Positions 34,237-43,729 of a stretch of DNA of 64,000 nucleotides are shown here, in pieces. The position numbers and the translations under genes were made by a program. The notes under the pieces were generated by a model, which was not told where the DNA came from, ran no database searches, and saw only the letters and a program-made list of their open reading frames with translations. Every line of letters begins with the position of its first letter. Position 1 is the stretch's first letter. Source of the stretch: Gordonia hydrophobica NBRC 16057 (lineage in GTDB: Bacteria; Actinomycetota; Actinomycetes; Mycobacteriales; Mycobacteriaceae); contig NZ_BCWU01000001.1 in NCBI RefSeq assembly GCF_001592365.1, positions 496,001 to 560,000 on the forward strand. The letters are read 5' to 3'.

Positions 34237-35346
34237 ATGAAATCGGGCACTGTGCAGCTACCGTCGAGTTCTGGCGACTTCTTCGATCCCGATCGGCACG
34301 GCGACGAGGATGCCGAGCTCGGACTTCGCGATTTCGCGGTGAACGTCCGCCCGGGACCGCCCGACTTCGTGATACGCGCCCTGCACGCGCGCATCGGCGA
34401 TCTGGCGGCGTACCCGAGCACCGCCGACGCCGCCGCCGCGACCTCGGCCGTCGCCCGGCGGCACGACCGTGACCTGGACGAAGTGCTCCTTCTCGACGGT
34501 GCCGCCGAGGGATTCGAGCTGCTGGCGAAGCTGGGCGCCCGGCACGTCGCACTCATTCAGCCGTCGTTCACCGAGCCCGAACGCGTGCTGCGCGCGACCG
34601 GCGCGCGCATCTCGCAGGTGGTGCTGACGTATCCGTGGCGGCTCGACGACGCCGAGATCCCCGACGACGCGGACCTGGTGGTCGTGGGAAATCCCACCAA
34701 CCCGACGTCGGTCCTGCACACGCGTGCACAGATCGAACGGCTGCGTCGGCCCGGGCGGCTGATCGTGATCGACGAGGCGTTCGCCGACATGACGCTCGAC
34801 CCGCCACGCGAGGTGGACGAGCCGCAGTCGATGGCGGGCGTGCGTGCCGCCGACGTGATCGTGGTCCGGTCGGTGACCAAGACCTTCGCGCTCGCCGGTC
34901 TGCGCGTGGGCTACCTGCTCGCCGATCCGGGCGTGATCGATCGGCTGGCGCGGGGGCGACGGCACTGGCCGCTGGGGACGCTGGCATTGGCCGCACTGAC
35001 GGTGTGTCTGAGCGACGAGGGGCAGGCGTATGCGGAACAGCAGGCTCGCGAGGTCGCCGCTGATCGGGACCATCTGCTGCGCCGACTCGCCGACATCGGC
35101 GTCGCGCCCGCGGTGGAGCCCGACGCCTCGTTCGTCCTGGTGCACGTGCCGGACGGGCTGGGAGCGAAGGCGCGCTTGCGCGACGCAGGCTTCGGGGTGC
35201 GGAGTTGCGCGAACTTCGTCGGCTTGGGCGCCGATCACCTGCGGATCGCGGTGCGCTCGGCCGATCTCACCGACGCCCTCGTCGAAGCGATGCAAGATGT
35301 GATGACGGGGGCCCGACAGCTAGACAAGGAGAGTGAGGTCCGATGA
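34237..35346 (+). CDS. Class I/II aminotransferase, CobC-like (Rv2231c type)
   Basis: A 369-residue fold-type I PLP enzyme. The N-terminus DFAVNVRPGPPDFV, the PLP-binding SVTKTFALAGLRVGYL with the Schiff-base lysine, VVGNPTNPTSVL and the final HLRIAVRS are like histidinol-phosphate aminotransferase and the CobC/CobD threonine-phosphate decarboxylases. Annotated in mycobacteria as cobalamin CobC, and cobD is nearby, but activity is unproven. ATG at 34237 lies 22 bases from the divergent ptkA start. Its stop overlaps the next gene as ATGA. Confidence 0.8.
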   Translation: MKSGTVQLPSSSGDFFDPDRHGDEDAELGLRDFAVNVRPGPPDFVIRALHARIGDLAAYPSTADAAAATSAVARRHDRDLDEVLLLDGAAEGFELLAKLGARHVALIQPSFTEPERVLRATGARISQVVLTYPWRLDDAEIPDDADLVVVGNPTNPTSVLHTRAQIERLRRPGRLIVIDEAFADMTLDPPREVDEPQSMAGVRAADVIVVRSVTKTFALAGLRVGYLLADPGVIDRLARGRRHWPLGTLALAALTVCLSDEGQAYAEQQAREVAADRDHLLRRLADIGVAPAVEPDASFVLVHVPDGLGAKARLRDAGFGVRSCANFVGLGADHLRIAVRSADLTDALVEAMQDVMTGARQLDKESEVR

Positions 35347-36476
35347 GTCCGCGCTTGCGCGAAGTGATCGATCACCTGGAATCGATCTACCCGCCGCGTC
35401 TGGCCGAGTCGTGGGACGCGGTCGGTCTGGTGTGCGGCGATCCGGACGAACCCGCAGAGAAGGTGCTGGTCTGCGTCGACGTGACCGATGCGGTGGTCGA
35501 CGCCGCCCTCGCCGACGGCGTGCAGTTGATCGTCGCGCACCACCCGCTCCTGATGCGCGGTGCGACCACCGTGGCCGCGAACACGCCCAAGGGCCGGATC
35601 CTGCATCGACTGATCCGCGGACAGTGCGGCCTGTTCGCCGCGCACACCAACGCCGACAAGGCCCGCCGCGGAGTCTCCGACGCCCTGGCCGACGCCCTCG
35701 GCCTGCTCGACACGGTGCCGTTGGCGCCCGAACCGGTCGACGCCCTCGACAAATGGGTGGTCATGGTCCCGGAGGGCAACGCCGACCAGGTCAGCGAAGC
35801 GATGTTCCAGGCGGGGGCGGGCAGCCTCGGCGACTACCGCGACTGCCAATGGAGTGTCGTCGGCACCGGGCAGTTCCTGCCGGTCGACGGCGCGCAGCCG
35901 GCGATCGGGGTGCTGGGCGACCTGACCCGCGTCGACGAACAGCGCGTGGAGATGGTCGCGCCTCGTCGAATCCGCGAACCGGTCCTGGCCGCACTCCGGG
36001 CGGCGCACCCGTATGAGGAGCCGGCGTTCGACGTCTTCGAGCAGGCAGCGGTGCACGGCGACGTCGGACTCGGTCGCGTGGGTCGTCTGCCGGCACCGAT
36101 GAGCCTCGCCGACTTCGTCGATCACGCCGGTCGCGTTCTGCCGCAGGCGTCGTGGCCGGTCCGTGCGGCAGGCGATCCCGCGAGCTCGATCGAGACGGTC
36201 GCGGTGTGCGGCGGTGCTGGCGACTCCATGATCGGTGCAGCCGCTGCATCCGGCGCCGACGCGTATGTGACCGGCGATCTGCGCCACCACGTCGTCGACG
36301 AAGCCCTCCGCGACGGTGCTCCCGCCCTCGTTGATGCGGGACACTGGGGCACAGAGTTTCCGTGGTGTGTGACGGTCGCCGATATCCTGACTGAGATCGG
36401 TTGCCGAGCAACTATTTTCCACCACCCGACCGACCCGTTCACCGTGGTCGCCGGACCCAAGGAGCAGCACGAATGA
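35343..36476 (+). CDS. Nif3-like dinuclear metal centre protein
   Basis: A 377-residue member of the Nif3/YbgI family. Metal-binding histidines are visible in IVAHHPLLMRG, AHTNADKA and the C-terminal HWGTEFPW; the region around 130-260 (VVMVPEGNADQVSEAMF ... AAHPYEEPAFDVF) is the PII-like inserted domain. The family forms toroidal hexamers; GTP cyclohydrolase-like activity has been claimed but the role is open. Overlaps its neighbours at both ends (ATGA), so it is part of a tight four-gene operon. Confidence 0.88.
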   Translation: MSPRLREVIDHLESIYPPRLAESWDAVGLVCGDPDEPAEKVLVCVDVTDAVVDAALADGVQLIVAHHPLLMRGATTVAANTPKGRILHRLIRGQCGLFAAHTNADKARRGVSDALADALGLLDTVPLAPEPVDALDKWVVMVPEGNADQVSEAMFQAGAGSLGDYRDCQWSVVGTGQFLPVDGAQPAIGVLGDLTRVDEQRVEMVAPRRIREPVLAALRAAHPYEEPAFDVFEQAAVHGDVGLGRVGRLPAPMSLADFVDHAGRVLPQASWPVRAAGDPASSIETVAVCGGAGDSMIGAAAASGADAYVTGDLRHHVVDEALRDGAPALVDAGHWGTEFPWCVTVADILTEIGCRATIFHHPTDPFTVVAGPKEQHE

Positions 36477-37231
36477 AGGTTCCGAACGCGCAGCAGCGAC
36501 GACTGCTCGACCTCGCCGACTTGGACGCCGAGATCGCGAAGGCCAACCACGAGCGACGGAATCTGCCCGAGGACGCCGAGTTGGCGAAGCTGGCCGAACA
36601 GTTGGAGACGCTGCGCGACGACCGGGCGAAGGCCCAGGTCGCAGTTGACAATCTGCAAGCCGAGTACGACCGAGTCGACACCGAGTTGACCGGGACGACC
36701 AAACAGTTGCGCAGCGACCAGGAGGCGATCGACGCCGGCCTGGTCAGTCACAAGGTGCTGACCGAACTGCAGCACGAGGCCACCGGTCTGCAGCGTCGCT
36801 CGGAGGTCCTGGAGACCGAGCTGCTGGAGGTGATGGAGCAGCAGGAGGCGACGGACGCCGAGGTGGAACGCACCGAGGCGGCGCTGCTGCACGCCACCGA
36901 ACAGGATCTGGAGTGGACGGCCAAGCGGGATGCGGCCGTCGTCGCGATCGAAGAACGCATCACGGATCTGAGCAGTAAGCGCACGGCGGCCGTCGACGAT
37001 GTGGACGAGGCGCTGACCGCCGTGTACGAGCGGCTGCGCGGGCAGGGCCGGGTGGGGGCGGGGCTGGTCCGGCAGCGGCGCTGCGGCGCGTGCCGGATGG
37101 AGATGGATCCGCGGACCCTGTCGCGGATCGCTGCCGCCGACGACGACGAGGTGCTGTTCTGCGACGAGTGCGGCGCCGTGATGGTGCGCACCGACCAGTC
37201 CGGTCTGCCGAAGCCCGCTGCGGCCGAATGA
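36473..37231 (+). CDS. Coiled-coil zinc-ribbon protein (Rv2229c type)
   Basis: A 252-residue protein: residues about 10-185 form a long antiparallel coiled coil, and the C-terminal end holds a C4 zinc ribbon, CGACRMEM ... FCDECGAV. Such proteins may bind nucleic acid or ribosome-linked partners, but no function is established. The ATG overlaps the Nif3 stop, and its own stop overlaps the phosphatase start. Confidence 0.85.
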   Translation: MKVPNAQQRRLLDLADLDAEIAKANHERRNLPEDAELAKLAEQLETLRDDRAKAQVAVDNLQAEYDRVDTELTGTTKQLRSDQEAIDAGLVSHKVLTELQHEATGLQRRSEVLETELLEVMEQQEATDAEVERTEAALLHATEQDLEWTAKRDAAVVAIEERITDLSSKRTAAVDDVDEALTAVYERLRGQGRVGAGLVRQRRCGACRMEMDPRTLSRIAAADDDEVLFCDECGAVMVRTDQSGLPKPAAAE

Positions 37232-37920
37232 GTGGGGCGGACGTGAACTCATCGGGTGCCGGCGAGACCGGCACGACGCCGAATTGGCAGGGCCAGACGG
37301 CCGCCCCCACCCGGATCGTGCTGCTGCGGCACGGTCAGACCGCATTGTCGGTGGAGCGCCGGTACTCGGGCCGAGGCAACCCCGAGCTGACCGAATTGGG
37401 GCAGCAGCAGGCCGCCGCCGCCGGACGGCGGATCGCGTCGGGCGCGCTCGGAACCATCGACGCGGTCGTGTCGTCGCCGCTGGCGCGCACGATGGCGACC
37501 GCGCACGCCGCCGCCGACGCGCTGGGGCTGCCGGTGCAGGAGTTCGACGGACTCATCGAGACGGACTTCGGTGACTGGGAGGGGCTGACCTTTCGGGAGG
37601 CCGCCGACCGCGATGGGGAATTGCATCGGAACTGGCTCAGCGACGTGGACATCGCACCGCCGGGCGGGGAGAGCTTCGCGCAGGTCGCCGAGCGGATCGC
37701 GGCGGCGCGCGCCGACCTCGTCGCCGACTACGCGGGCCGCACCGTGCTCGCGGTCTCGCACGTGACACCGATCAAGACGCTGCTGCGCGACGCGCTGTCG
37801 GTGGGGCCGGAACTCCTGTTCCGCCTGCATCTGGATCTGGCGTCGATCTGCGTCGTCGAATACTTCCCCGACGGCGGGTCGGTGGTGCGCCTGGCGAACG
37901 ACACCGCTCATCTGCAGTAG
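37228..37920 (+). CDS. Histidine phosphatase (phosphoglycerate-mutase-like)
   Basis: A 230-residue enzyme. The catalytic histidine is in LLRHGQTALS; SSPLARTMATAHAAAD, IETDFGDWEGLTF and VSHVTPIKTLLRDAL complete the active site. An alpha-ribazole phosphatase (CobC of enteric bacteria) or another phosphomonoesterase is possible. In M. tuberculosis the corresponding protein (Rv2228c) carries an N-terminal RNase HI domain; here only a 25-residue Gly/Ser/Thr-rich leader precedes the phosphatase domain. Last gene of the operon, just before rnpB. Confidence 0.85.
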   Translation: MSGADVNSSGAGETGTTPNWQGQTAAPTRIVLLRHGQTALSVERRYSGRGNPELTELGQQQAAAAGRRIASGALGTIDAVVSSPLARTMATAHAAADALGLPVQEFDGLIETDFGDWEGLTFREAADRDGELHRNWLSDVDIAPPGGESFAQVAERIAAARADLVADYAGRTVLAVSHVTPIKTLLRDALSVGPELLFRLHLDLASICVVEYFPDGGSVVRLANDTAHLQ

Positions 37921-37962
37921 GCATTCGGTCCGCGCGTCCGGATAGGGCTATCCTGAACGTCG

Positions 37963-38385
<423 letters not shown>

Positions 38386-38470
38386 TCTCCTCCGACGCCG
38401 GGCGACGCCGTGGCGCACGACGGGCGCCGCGTCCGGACAGACGGGCCCGACAGGGCATAGGGTCGCTGGT

Positions 38471-39889
38471 ATGCAGCCGAGAATGAGCGCGCCCGCGATC
38501 GACTTCGCGCGTCTGCGGAGCGAGATGGGGATCAAGGCGGACTTCTCGCCCGAGGCCGAACGGCAGGCCGCGTCCGTCGTCGATCGGTTCGCGACGGATC
38601 GCGTGGACCGCACCGATCTGGAACTGGTGACGATCGATCCACCCGGATCCAAGGACCTCGATCAGGCGGTGCGGGTGGTGGCCGACGACGAGGGCTTCCT
38701 GGTGCACTACGCGATCGCCGACGTCGCGGCGCTGGTGGAGCCCGGAAGCCCGATCGACGTCGAGAGCCACCAGCGCGGGCAGACCATGTACTTCCCCGAC
38801 GGGAACGTGCCGCTGCACCCGCGGGCGATGTCGGAGGGGCTGGGGTCGCTGCTGCCCGACGAGGTTCGGCCGGCCGTGCTCTGGACCATGCGGGTGTCCG
38901 CCGACGGCGACTGCACGGCGGCGGAACTGCAGCGGGTGACCGTTCGATCGCGCGCACGGCTCGACTACGCGGGCGTCATGGCGGATCTGCACGCCGAACG
39001 CCTGCACCCGGCGGTCGCGGGCCTTCCCGGATTCGGCCGGACCCGGTTGTCGTGGGCGCTGCGACGCGGCGCCGTCCAACTGGATCTGCCCGACCAGGAG
39101 ATCGTCCCGCACAGCCCCGGCCGCGCCTGGACCCTGCGGCTGGCTCCGCGGACCCCCGCCGATCAATGGAACGCCCAGGTGTCGTTGCTGACCGGGATGA
39201 GCGCCGGGACCATTCAGCGTGACGCGGGCGTCGGGCTGCTGCGGACGCTTCCGCCCGCGCCTGCCGAGTCCGTCGACGACCTGCATCGGGCCGCCAGGCA
39301 CCTCGACGTCCCATGGCCCGACGGCGCCACGCCGGGGGAGTTCCTCGCACGGCTGGAGCCCGAGGCCCCGACAACGCTGGCGCTGATGAGCGTCGGCGCC
39401 CGGTTGATGCGCGGGGCGGGATACCTGTCGCTGGACGAGGAGTCGGCACGACTGCCGCTCGAGAAATTGGAGCACGCAGGTGTCGGCGGCCTGTACGCGC
39501 ACGTCACGGCACCGTTGCGGCGACTGTCCGATCGCTATGCAACCGAGGTCGCCCTGGCAGTGACAGCGGACCGCCCGGTGCCCGACTGGGTCACCGAGGC
39601 GCTGCCGACGCTGCCGAAGATCATGCGCAGCTCGGACTCTGCCGCGTCGACGGCTGAGCGCGACAGCGTGTCGCTGACCGAAGCGGTGGTGTTGTCCGAC
39701 CAGATCGGCGCGCGGTTCGACGCCGTGGTCCTGAAGGGCCCCAACGGAAAACGCGACGCCGAGGTGTTCATCGCCGAGCCGGCCATCGTCGCGCCGTGCG
39801 AAGACGCGCCCGCACCCGGGACCCGGTGCGTCGTCGAAGTGGTGACGGCCGATCCGGGTGTTCCGGAGGTCGCCTTCCGCGCGGTGTGA
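38471..39889 (+). CDS. RNB-domain exoribonuclease (RNase II/R family)
   Basis: A 472-residue protein made mostly of one RNB catalytic domain. The metal site is in TIDPPGSKDLDQAVRV, followed by VHYAIADVAALVEPGSPIDVES, GQTMYFPDGNVPLHP and AMSEGLGSLLPDEVRPA. It lacks the N-terminal cold-shock domains and the long C-terminal S1 of RNase R, so it is a compact actinobacterial form. It degrades RNA 3' to 5'. ATG at 38471 begins the conserved part; no strong ribosome site. Directly follows rnpB. Confidence 0.85.
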   Translation: MQPRMSAPAIDFARLRSEMGIKADFSPEAERQAASVVDRFATDRVDRTDLELVTIDPPGSKDLDQAVRVVADDEGFLVHYAIADVAALVEPGSPIDVESHQRGQTMYFPDGNVPLHPRAMSEGLGSLLPDEVRPAVLWTMRVSADGDCTAAELQRVTVRSRARLDYAGVMADLHAERLHPAVAGLPGFGRTRLSWALRRGAVQLDLPDQEIVPHSPGRAWTLRLAPRTPADQWNAQVSLLTGMSAGTIQRDAGVGLLRTLPPAPAESVDDLHRAARHLDVPWPDGATPGEFLARLEPEAPTTLALMSVGARLMRGAGYLSLDEESARLPLEKLEHAGVGGLYAHVTAPLRRLSDRYATEVALAVTADRPVPDWVTEALPTLPKIMRSSDSAASTAERDSVSLTEAVVLSDQIGARFDAVVLKGPNGKRDAEVFIAEPAIVAPCEDAPAPGTRCVVEVVTADPGVPEVAFRAV

Positions 39890-39901
39890 CGCCGCCGGAC
39901 A

Positions 39902-41410
39902 CTAACTCTGGCGCGTGCGGCGGTACTTCTTCACTGCGCGACGGCCTCGCGACTCCTCGTGTGCGTCCATGCGTCCCAGCACGAAGACCGCTTCGCTGGA
40001 GAGGGACTCGTTCGCAGCGACGGCGGCCAGGTGCTCACGGTTGACGACGGTGTCGTTGAAGTCGCCGAGATGCGTCTGCACTCGCTTGGCCTCCGCGCCG
40101 GCCCGGTCGAGCGCCTTGCGGTGCAGGGGAGCCGCCGACTCCGCTGTGTAGCGGAGCGCTTTGGCGCGCTTACGGATGGTGTGCAACTGCTCAACCCAGT
40201 CCGGCGACCACGGGCTGTATCGGCGCAGCTTCTTCTCGGCCTTCGTCATCCGGTCGTAGGCGCCGCCGACCGCATCGGAGACGATGTCGCGGGCCGGTCG
40301 GTGGGCGATCGGGCCGGGAATGGGGGCGCTGATCAAGGCGTCGAGGTCGTCGAGCAGCTGGATGTAGCGTGCCGTCGAGAGCGCATAGCGCAGGGACTTC
40401 AGGGTCTGTTGGTGGGCCGCCTTCTCGTCGTCGATGAGCGCCTTGACGAGATCGTCCGGTGCGTCCTCGCGGGCGAGGAGCAATTGGTTCGACTCGAGGC
40501 GCACCTCGCGATCGCGGGCGTCGCCCAGGACCTCGCCGAGCAGGCGGAGCTCGTCGGCGACGGGGCCCGCCATCTCCGGGGCGATGACGCCGGGGTAGGA
40601 GGTCAGGATGGAGCGGATCTTGCGGGCGGCGACGCGCATCTGGTGCACGGCGTCGTACGCGTCCTCGCGGGCCAGCGGGTCCCACGCGTGCAGAGCGTCG
40701 CGGTGCGACGCGAGGTCGTACTGGACCAGCCCGAGGGCCGTGGCCTTCTTCGGGAGGGCCCGGATCAGATCGTCGTGCGGCTGGCTGCCGATGGCGCGCG
40801 CCAGTTTCGAGACGCTCGACGCATCGCGAGCACCGGCCGCGCGGAGGACGCTCTTGGCGCTCTTGAGGAGCTTGGTGTCACCGCCGGTGAGTTCGAACTC
40901 CCACTCGGCCCACCGGTTCACGCCGCCGCCGGGCAGCAGGGACTCGGCGGAAACGACGTCCTCGCAGAACTCGGCGAGCCCGACGCCGTCGGCGTCGAGA
41001 ACGTTGGTGACGGTGCGATCGGTGGTGATCGTCGCGACCGGGATCAGGGCGGCCGAGCGGATGACCGTCAGAATCTGGCTGCGGAGTTCGGCGGGAACCT
41101 GCGCCGTCGTCGCCTCGGTGGATCCGGAGTCGGCGTCGTCGAACTCAACGGTCGTCTCCTTGCGGCCTCCCGGCACCGACGACGGACGCTTGAGGTGCCA
41201 CCCAGCGTCGGTGCCGCCGGTGCGGCGACGCAATGTCATCCGGTTCTTGGCCAGCAGCGTGTCGGGAGTGTCGAAGTAGGTCGCCTCCAACAGGTAGGTC
41301 GCGGGTTCGCTGACGGTGGTGCCGTCGAGCAGCCCGGTCAGGTCCGGTGCGGGCAGACCGGCGTCGACGTCGAACTTCAACTCGATCTCGATGGAATGGG
41401 ACGGACTCAT
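39902..41410 (-). CDS. CYTH and CHAD domain protein
   Basis: A 502-residue protein. The N-terminal CYTH tunnel domain begins with the ExExK-type motif SIEIELKFDVD and ends near residue 200; the C-terminal CHAD domain is helical and histidine-rich, with AVHQMRVAARKIRSIL, and LHTIRKRAKALRYTAES. CYTH enzymes act on triphosphates and CHAD domains bind polyphosphate, so it may be a polyphosphate-linked triphosphatase. Starts 3 bases after the aminopeptidase stop, in an operon with it. Confidence 0.88.
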   Translation of the reverse strand: MSPSHSIEIELKFDVDAGLPAPDLTGLLDGTTVSEPATYLLEATYFDTPDTLLAKNRMTLRRRTGGTDAGWHLKRPSSVPGGRKETTVEFDDADSGSTEATTAQVPAELRSQILTVIRSAALIPVATITTDRTVTNVLDADGVGLAEFCEDVVSAESLLPGGGVNRWAEWEFELTGGDTKLLKSAKSVLRAAGARDASSVSKLARAIGSQPHDDLIRALPKKATALGLVQYDLASHRDALHAWDPLAREDAYDAVHQMRVAARKIRSILTSYPGVIAPEMAGPVADELRLLGEVLGDARDREVRLESNQLLLAREDAPDDLVKALIDDEKAAHQQTLKSLRYALSTARYIQLLDDLDALISAPIPGPIAHRPARDIVSDAVGGAYDRMTKAEKKLRRYSPWSPDWVEQLHTIRKRAKALRYTAESAAPLHRKALDRAGAEAKRVQTHLGDFNDTVVNREHLAAVAANESLSSEAVFVLGRMDAHEESRGRRAVKKYRRTRQS

Positions 41411-41413
41411 GTT

Positions 41414-42373
41414 CTACGCGCTCCTCGTGGCGGCGAAGCGGTCGGTCGCTTCGACGAGATGGTGGACGATGCCGGCCTCGAACGAGGCGTGACCGGCGTC
41501 GTCGACGACGTTCAGATGCGCGGACGGCCAGGCGCGGTGGAGATCCCAGGCACTGCGCATCGGGCAGACCACATCATATCGGCCCTGCACGATCACCGCC
41601 GGAATGTGTGCGATGGTCTCGATGTTCGCCAGGAGTTGGCCGTCGTCGAGGAACCCGTGATTCACGAAGTAATGGTTCTCGATGGTCGCGAACGCGACCG
41701 CGAATCGGTCGCCATCGTCCGGCTCGTCGTGCGGCAGCAGGTAGCTGGTCTTTCGCTCCCAGGTGGTCCAGGCGACCGCGGCGCGACGGGCGAGGTCGGC
41801 GTCGTCCCCGGTCAGGATCCGGTGATAGGCGGCGACCAGGTCGCCGTCGCGCTCGGCCTCGGGAATCGGGTCGAGATAGCCCTCCCACAGATCCGGGTAG
41901 ATGTTGGCGGCGCCGCCGTTGTAGTACCAGTCGACCTCGCTGCGCCGCAGCAGGAAGATTCCGCGCAGCACCAGTTCGGTGACACGGTCGGGATGGGTCT
42001 GGGCGTAGGCGAGGCCGAGCGTGGAGCCCCACGAGCCGCCGAACACCTGCCACGCGTCGATGCCGAGATGCGCGCGAAGCGATTCCATGTCGGCGATCAG
42101 GTGCGCGGTGGTGTTGACCGAGAGGTCGGCGCCGTCGGCGATATGCGGACGGGACCGGCCGCACCCGCGCTGATCGAAGAGGACGATGCGGTAGCGAGCA
42201 GGATCGAAGAACTGACGTTGTTTGGGCGCGGTGCCGCCGCCGGGCCCGCCGTGGACGAAGACGACCGGCTTGCCGTCCGGGTTGCCCGACGTCTCCCAGT
42301 AGATCTCCTGTCCGTCGCCGACGTTCAGGTGTCCGGAGTCGTGGGCCTCGATCGGCGGGTACAGGGTGCGCAT
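41414..42373 (-). CDS. pip: Proline iminopeptidase (alpha/beta hydrolase)
   Basis: A 319-residue serine peptidase that removes N-terminal proline. Oxyanion loop FVHGGPGGG, FDQRGCGRS, nucleophile Ser114 in GGSWGS, acid in GRYDVVCP and histidine in DDAGHASFE are all present and in family order, and the length is that of the S33 family. ATG start. Upstream of the CYTH/CHAD gene. Confidence 0.92.
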   Translation of the reverse strand: MRTLYPPIEAHDSGHLNVGDGQEIYWETSGNPDGKPVVFVHGGPGGGTAPKQRQFFDPARYRIVLFDQRGCGRSRPHIADGADLSVNTTAHLIADMESLRAHLGIDAWQVFGGSWGSTLGLAYAQTHPDRVTELVLRGIFLLRRSEVDWYYNGGAANIYPDLWEGYLDPIPEAERDGDLVAAYHRILTGDDADLARRAAVAWTTWERKTSYLLPHDEPDDGDRFAVAFATIENHYFVNHGFLDDGQLLANIETIAHIPAVIVQGRYDVVCPMRSAWDLHRAWPSAHLNVVDDAGHASFEAGIVHHLVEATDRFAATRSA

Positions 42374-42436
42374 ACCGTCCAGCCTAGGGTGTGTCGGGCA
42401 CGTCCCTTGCGTGGGATCCGGTCGGCGAGGAGCGAA

Positions 42437-42469
42437 CAGCGGCCCGCTCGGGAGCCGAGCGGGCCGCTG
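42437..42469. terminator. Hairpin terminator after panB
   Basis: A perfect 15-bp stem (42437-42451 with 42455-42469) and a 3-base loop, 36 bases beyond the panB stop. It separates panB from pip. Confidence 0.8.
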
Positions 42470-42504
42470 ATGAGAGTGGGTGGACTCTCGCGAGAGCCGT
42501 CACA

Positions 42505-43353
42505 TCAGTAGGAGTGTTCGGGGCCGGGGAACGACGCTCGCGCGACCTCCTCGCGATAGGTGCGAGCCGCGTCGCGGAGTTCGTCGCCGACCGCGGCGTA
42601 GCGCTTGACGAACTTGGCGGTCTTGCCGTGGGTGTAGCCCGCCATGTCCTGCCAGACCAGCACCTGCGCGTCGGTCTCGTTGCCCGCACCGATGCCGACG
42701 GTGGGGATGGTGAGTTTGCGGGCGATCTGTCCGGCGATGTCGGCGGGGACCATCTCCATCACCACGGCGAAGGCGCCCGCCTCCTGAACGGCGATCGAAT
42801 CGGCGACCAGCTGGTCGGCGGCGTCGCCGCGGCCCTGGACGCGGAACCCGCCGAGGCCGTTGACGCTCTGCGGGGTGAATCCGACGTGGCCCATGACCGG
42901 GATGCCCGCGGCGGTCAGCGCGGCGATCTGCGGCGCCACGCGCTCGCCGCCCTCGATCTTGACGGCGTGGGCGCCGCCCTCCTTGAAGTAGCGGACGGCG
43001 GTCTCCAAGGCCTGCTGAGGGCCGGCCTCGTAGGTGCCGAACGGCAGGTCCGCGACGACGAGCGCGTGCGGTGCGCCCCGCACCACGGCGCGGACCAGCG
43101 GGATCAACTCGTCGTTCGTGACCGGGATGGTGGTGTCGTACCCGTAGACGACGTTCGCGGCGGAGTCGCCGACGAGCAGGACGGGGATCTCCGCCTCGTC
43201 GAAGATGCGGGCGGTGGAGAAGTCGTACGCGGTGAGCATCGGCCATTTGTGGCCTTCGGACTTCCACTGCGCGAGATGGTGAACGCGAGTCACGCGGCGC
43301 GGCGCCTGCGTGCTGGTCGGCGTGGTGGAACCGTAGACGGATGCATCCGACAT
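42505..43353 (-). CDS. panB: Ketopantoate hydroxymethyltransferase PanB
   Basis: A 282-residue TIM-barrel enzyme that adds a hydroxymethyl group from methylene-tetrahydrofolate to ketoisovalerate, the first pathway-specific step of pantothenate synthesis. Motifs: [60 protein letters not shown] and [21 protein letters not shown] start. Precedes glnA2 as in mycobacteria (Rv2225). Confidence 0.94.
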   Translation of the reverse strand: MSDASVYGSTTPTSTQAPRRVTRVHHLAQWKSEGHKWPMLTAYDFSTARIFDEAEIPVLLVGDSAANVVYGYDTTIPVTNDELIPLVRAVVRGAPHALVVADLPFGTYEAGPQQALETAVRYFKEGGAHAVKIEGGERVAPQIAALTAAGIPVMGHVGFTPQSVNGLGGFRVQGRGDAADQLVADSIAVQEAGAFAVVMEMVPADIAGQIARKLTIPTVGIGAGNETDAQVLVWQDMAGYTHGKTAKFVKRYAAVGDELRDAARTYREEVARASFPGPEHSY

Positions 43354-43494
43354 GTCTGCCTCATTTCTGCCTCGAGTCCCGCCTGTGCGGGTACCCGGGT
43401 TGGTGTGGACAGTGTCGATTGTTCCACCGGGCCGAGAGGGTGAGAACCCGCATGTCGGTGGGATTGCTCACAGTCCGGCCCGGTGGCCGCTGAA

Positions 43495-43680
43495 TCAGTC
43501 GCCGATGGCGTCCTCGCCGTCGATCGGTGCGACGTGGTCGACGATCTGCCCGATCTTCGCCGTCACGTCGTACGGAGTGCCGACCCCGGCGTCGTGCAGG
43601 ATGTGCACGACGGGGACCCGGCGGTCCGGGCGCCGTCCAGCAGTCGTGCCGACGAGTCGATGGCGACGACTGCAGGCGCG
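43495..43680 (-). pseudogene. Decayed isochorismatase-family cysteine hydrolase fragment
   Basis: On the minus strand one frame reads PAVVAIDSSARLLDGARTAG and, after a one-base shift near 43617, another continues PVVHILHDAGVGTPYD ... KIGQIVDHVAPIDGEDAIGD and then stops. Together they match the start, the helix and the HDAG-x-G-x-PYD segment of actinobacterial cysteine hydrolases, but the middle of the N-terminal region and the whole C-terminal catalytic half are missing. The rest of the gap 43354-43729 shows nothing I can assign beyond the upstream regions of panB and glnA2. Confidence 0.6.
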
Positions 43681-43729
43681 CGGTGTCGGGGTTAACACGC
43701 GTGTAACCGCGGCACTCTAAGGTTCGGGT

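Noticed and set aside
39959-42511. An 850-codon plus-strand open frame
   Set aside because: It lies antisense to the CYTH/CHAD and prolyl aminopeptidase genes, which have clear motifs; the composition (Asp, Arg, Gly and Val rich) is that of a shadow frame.
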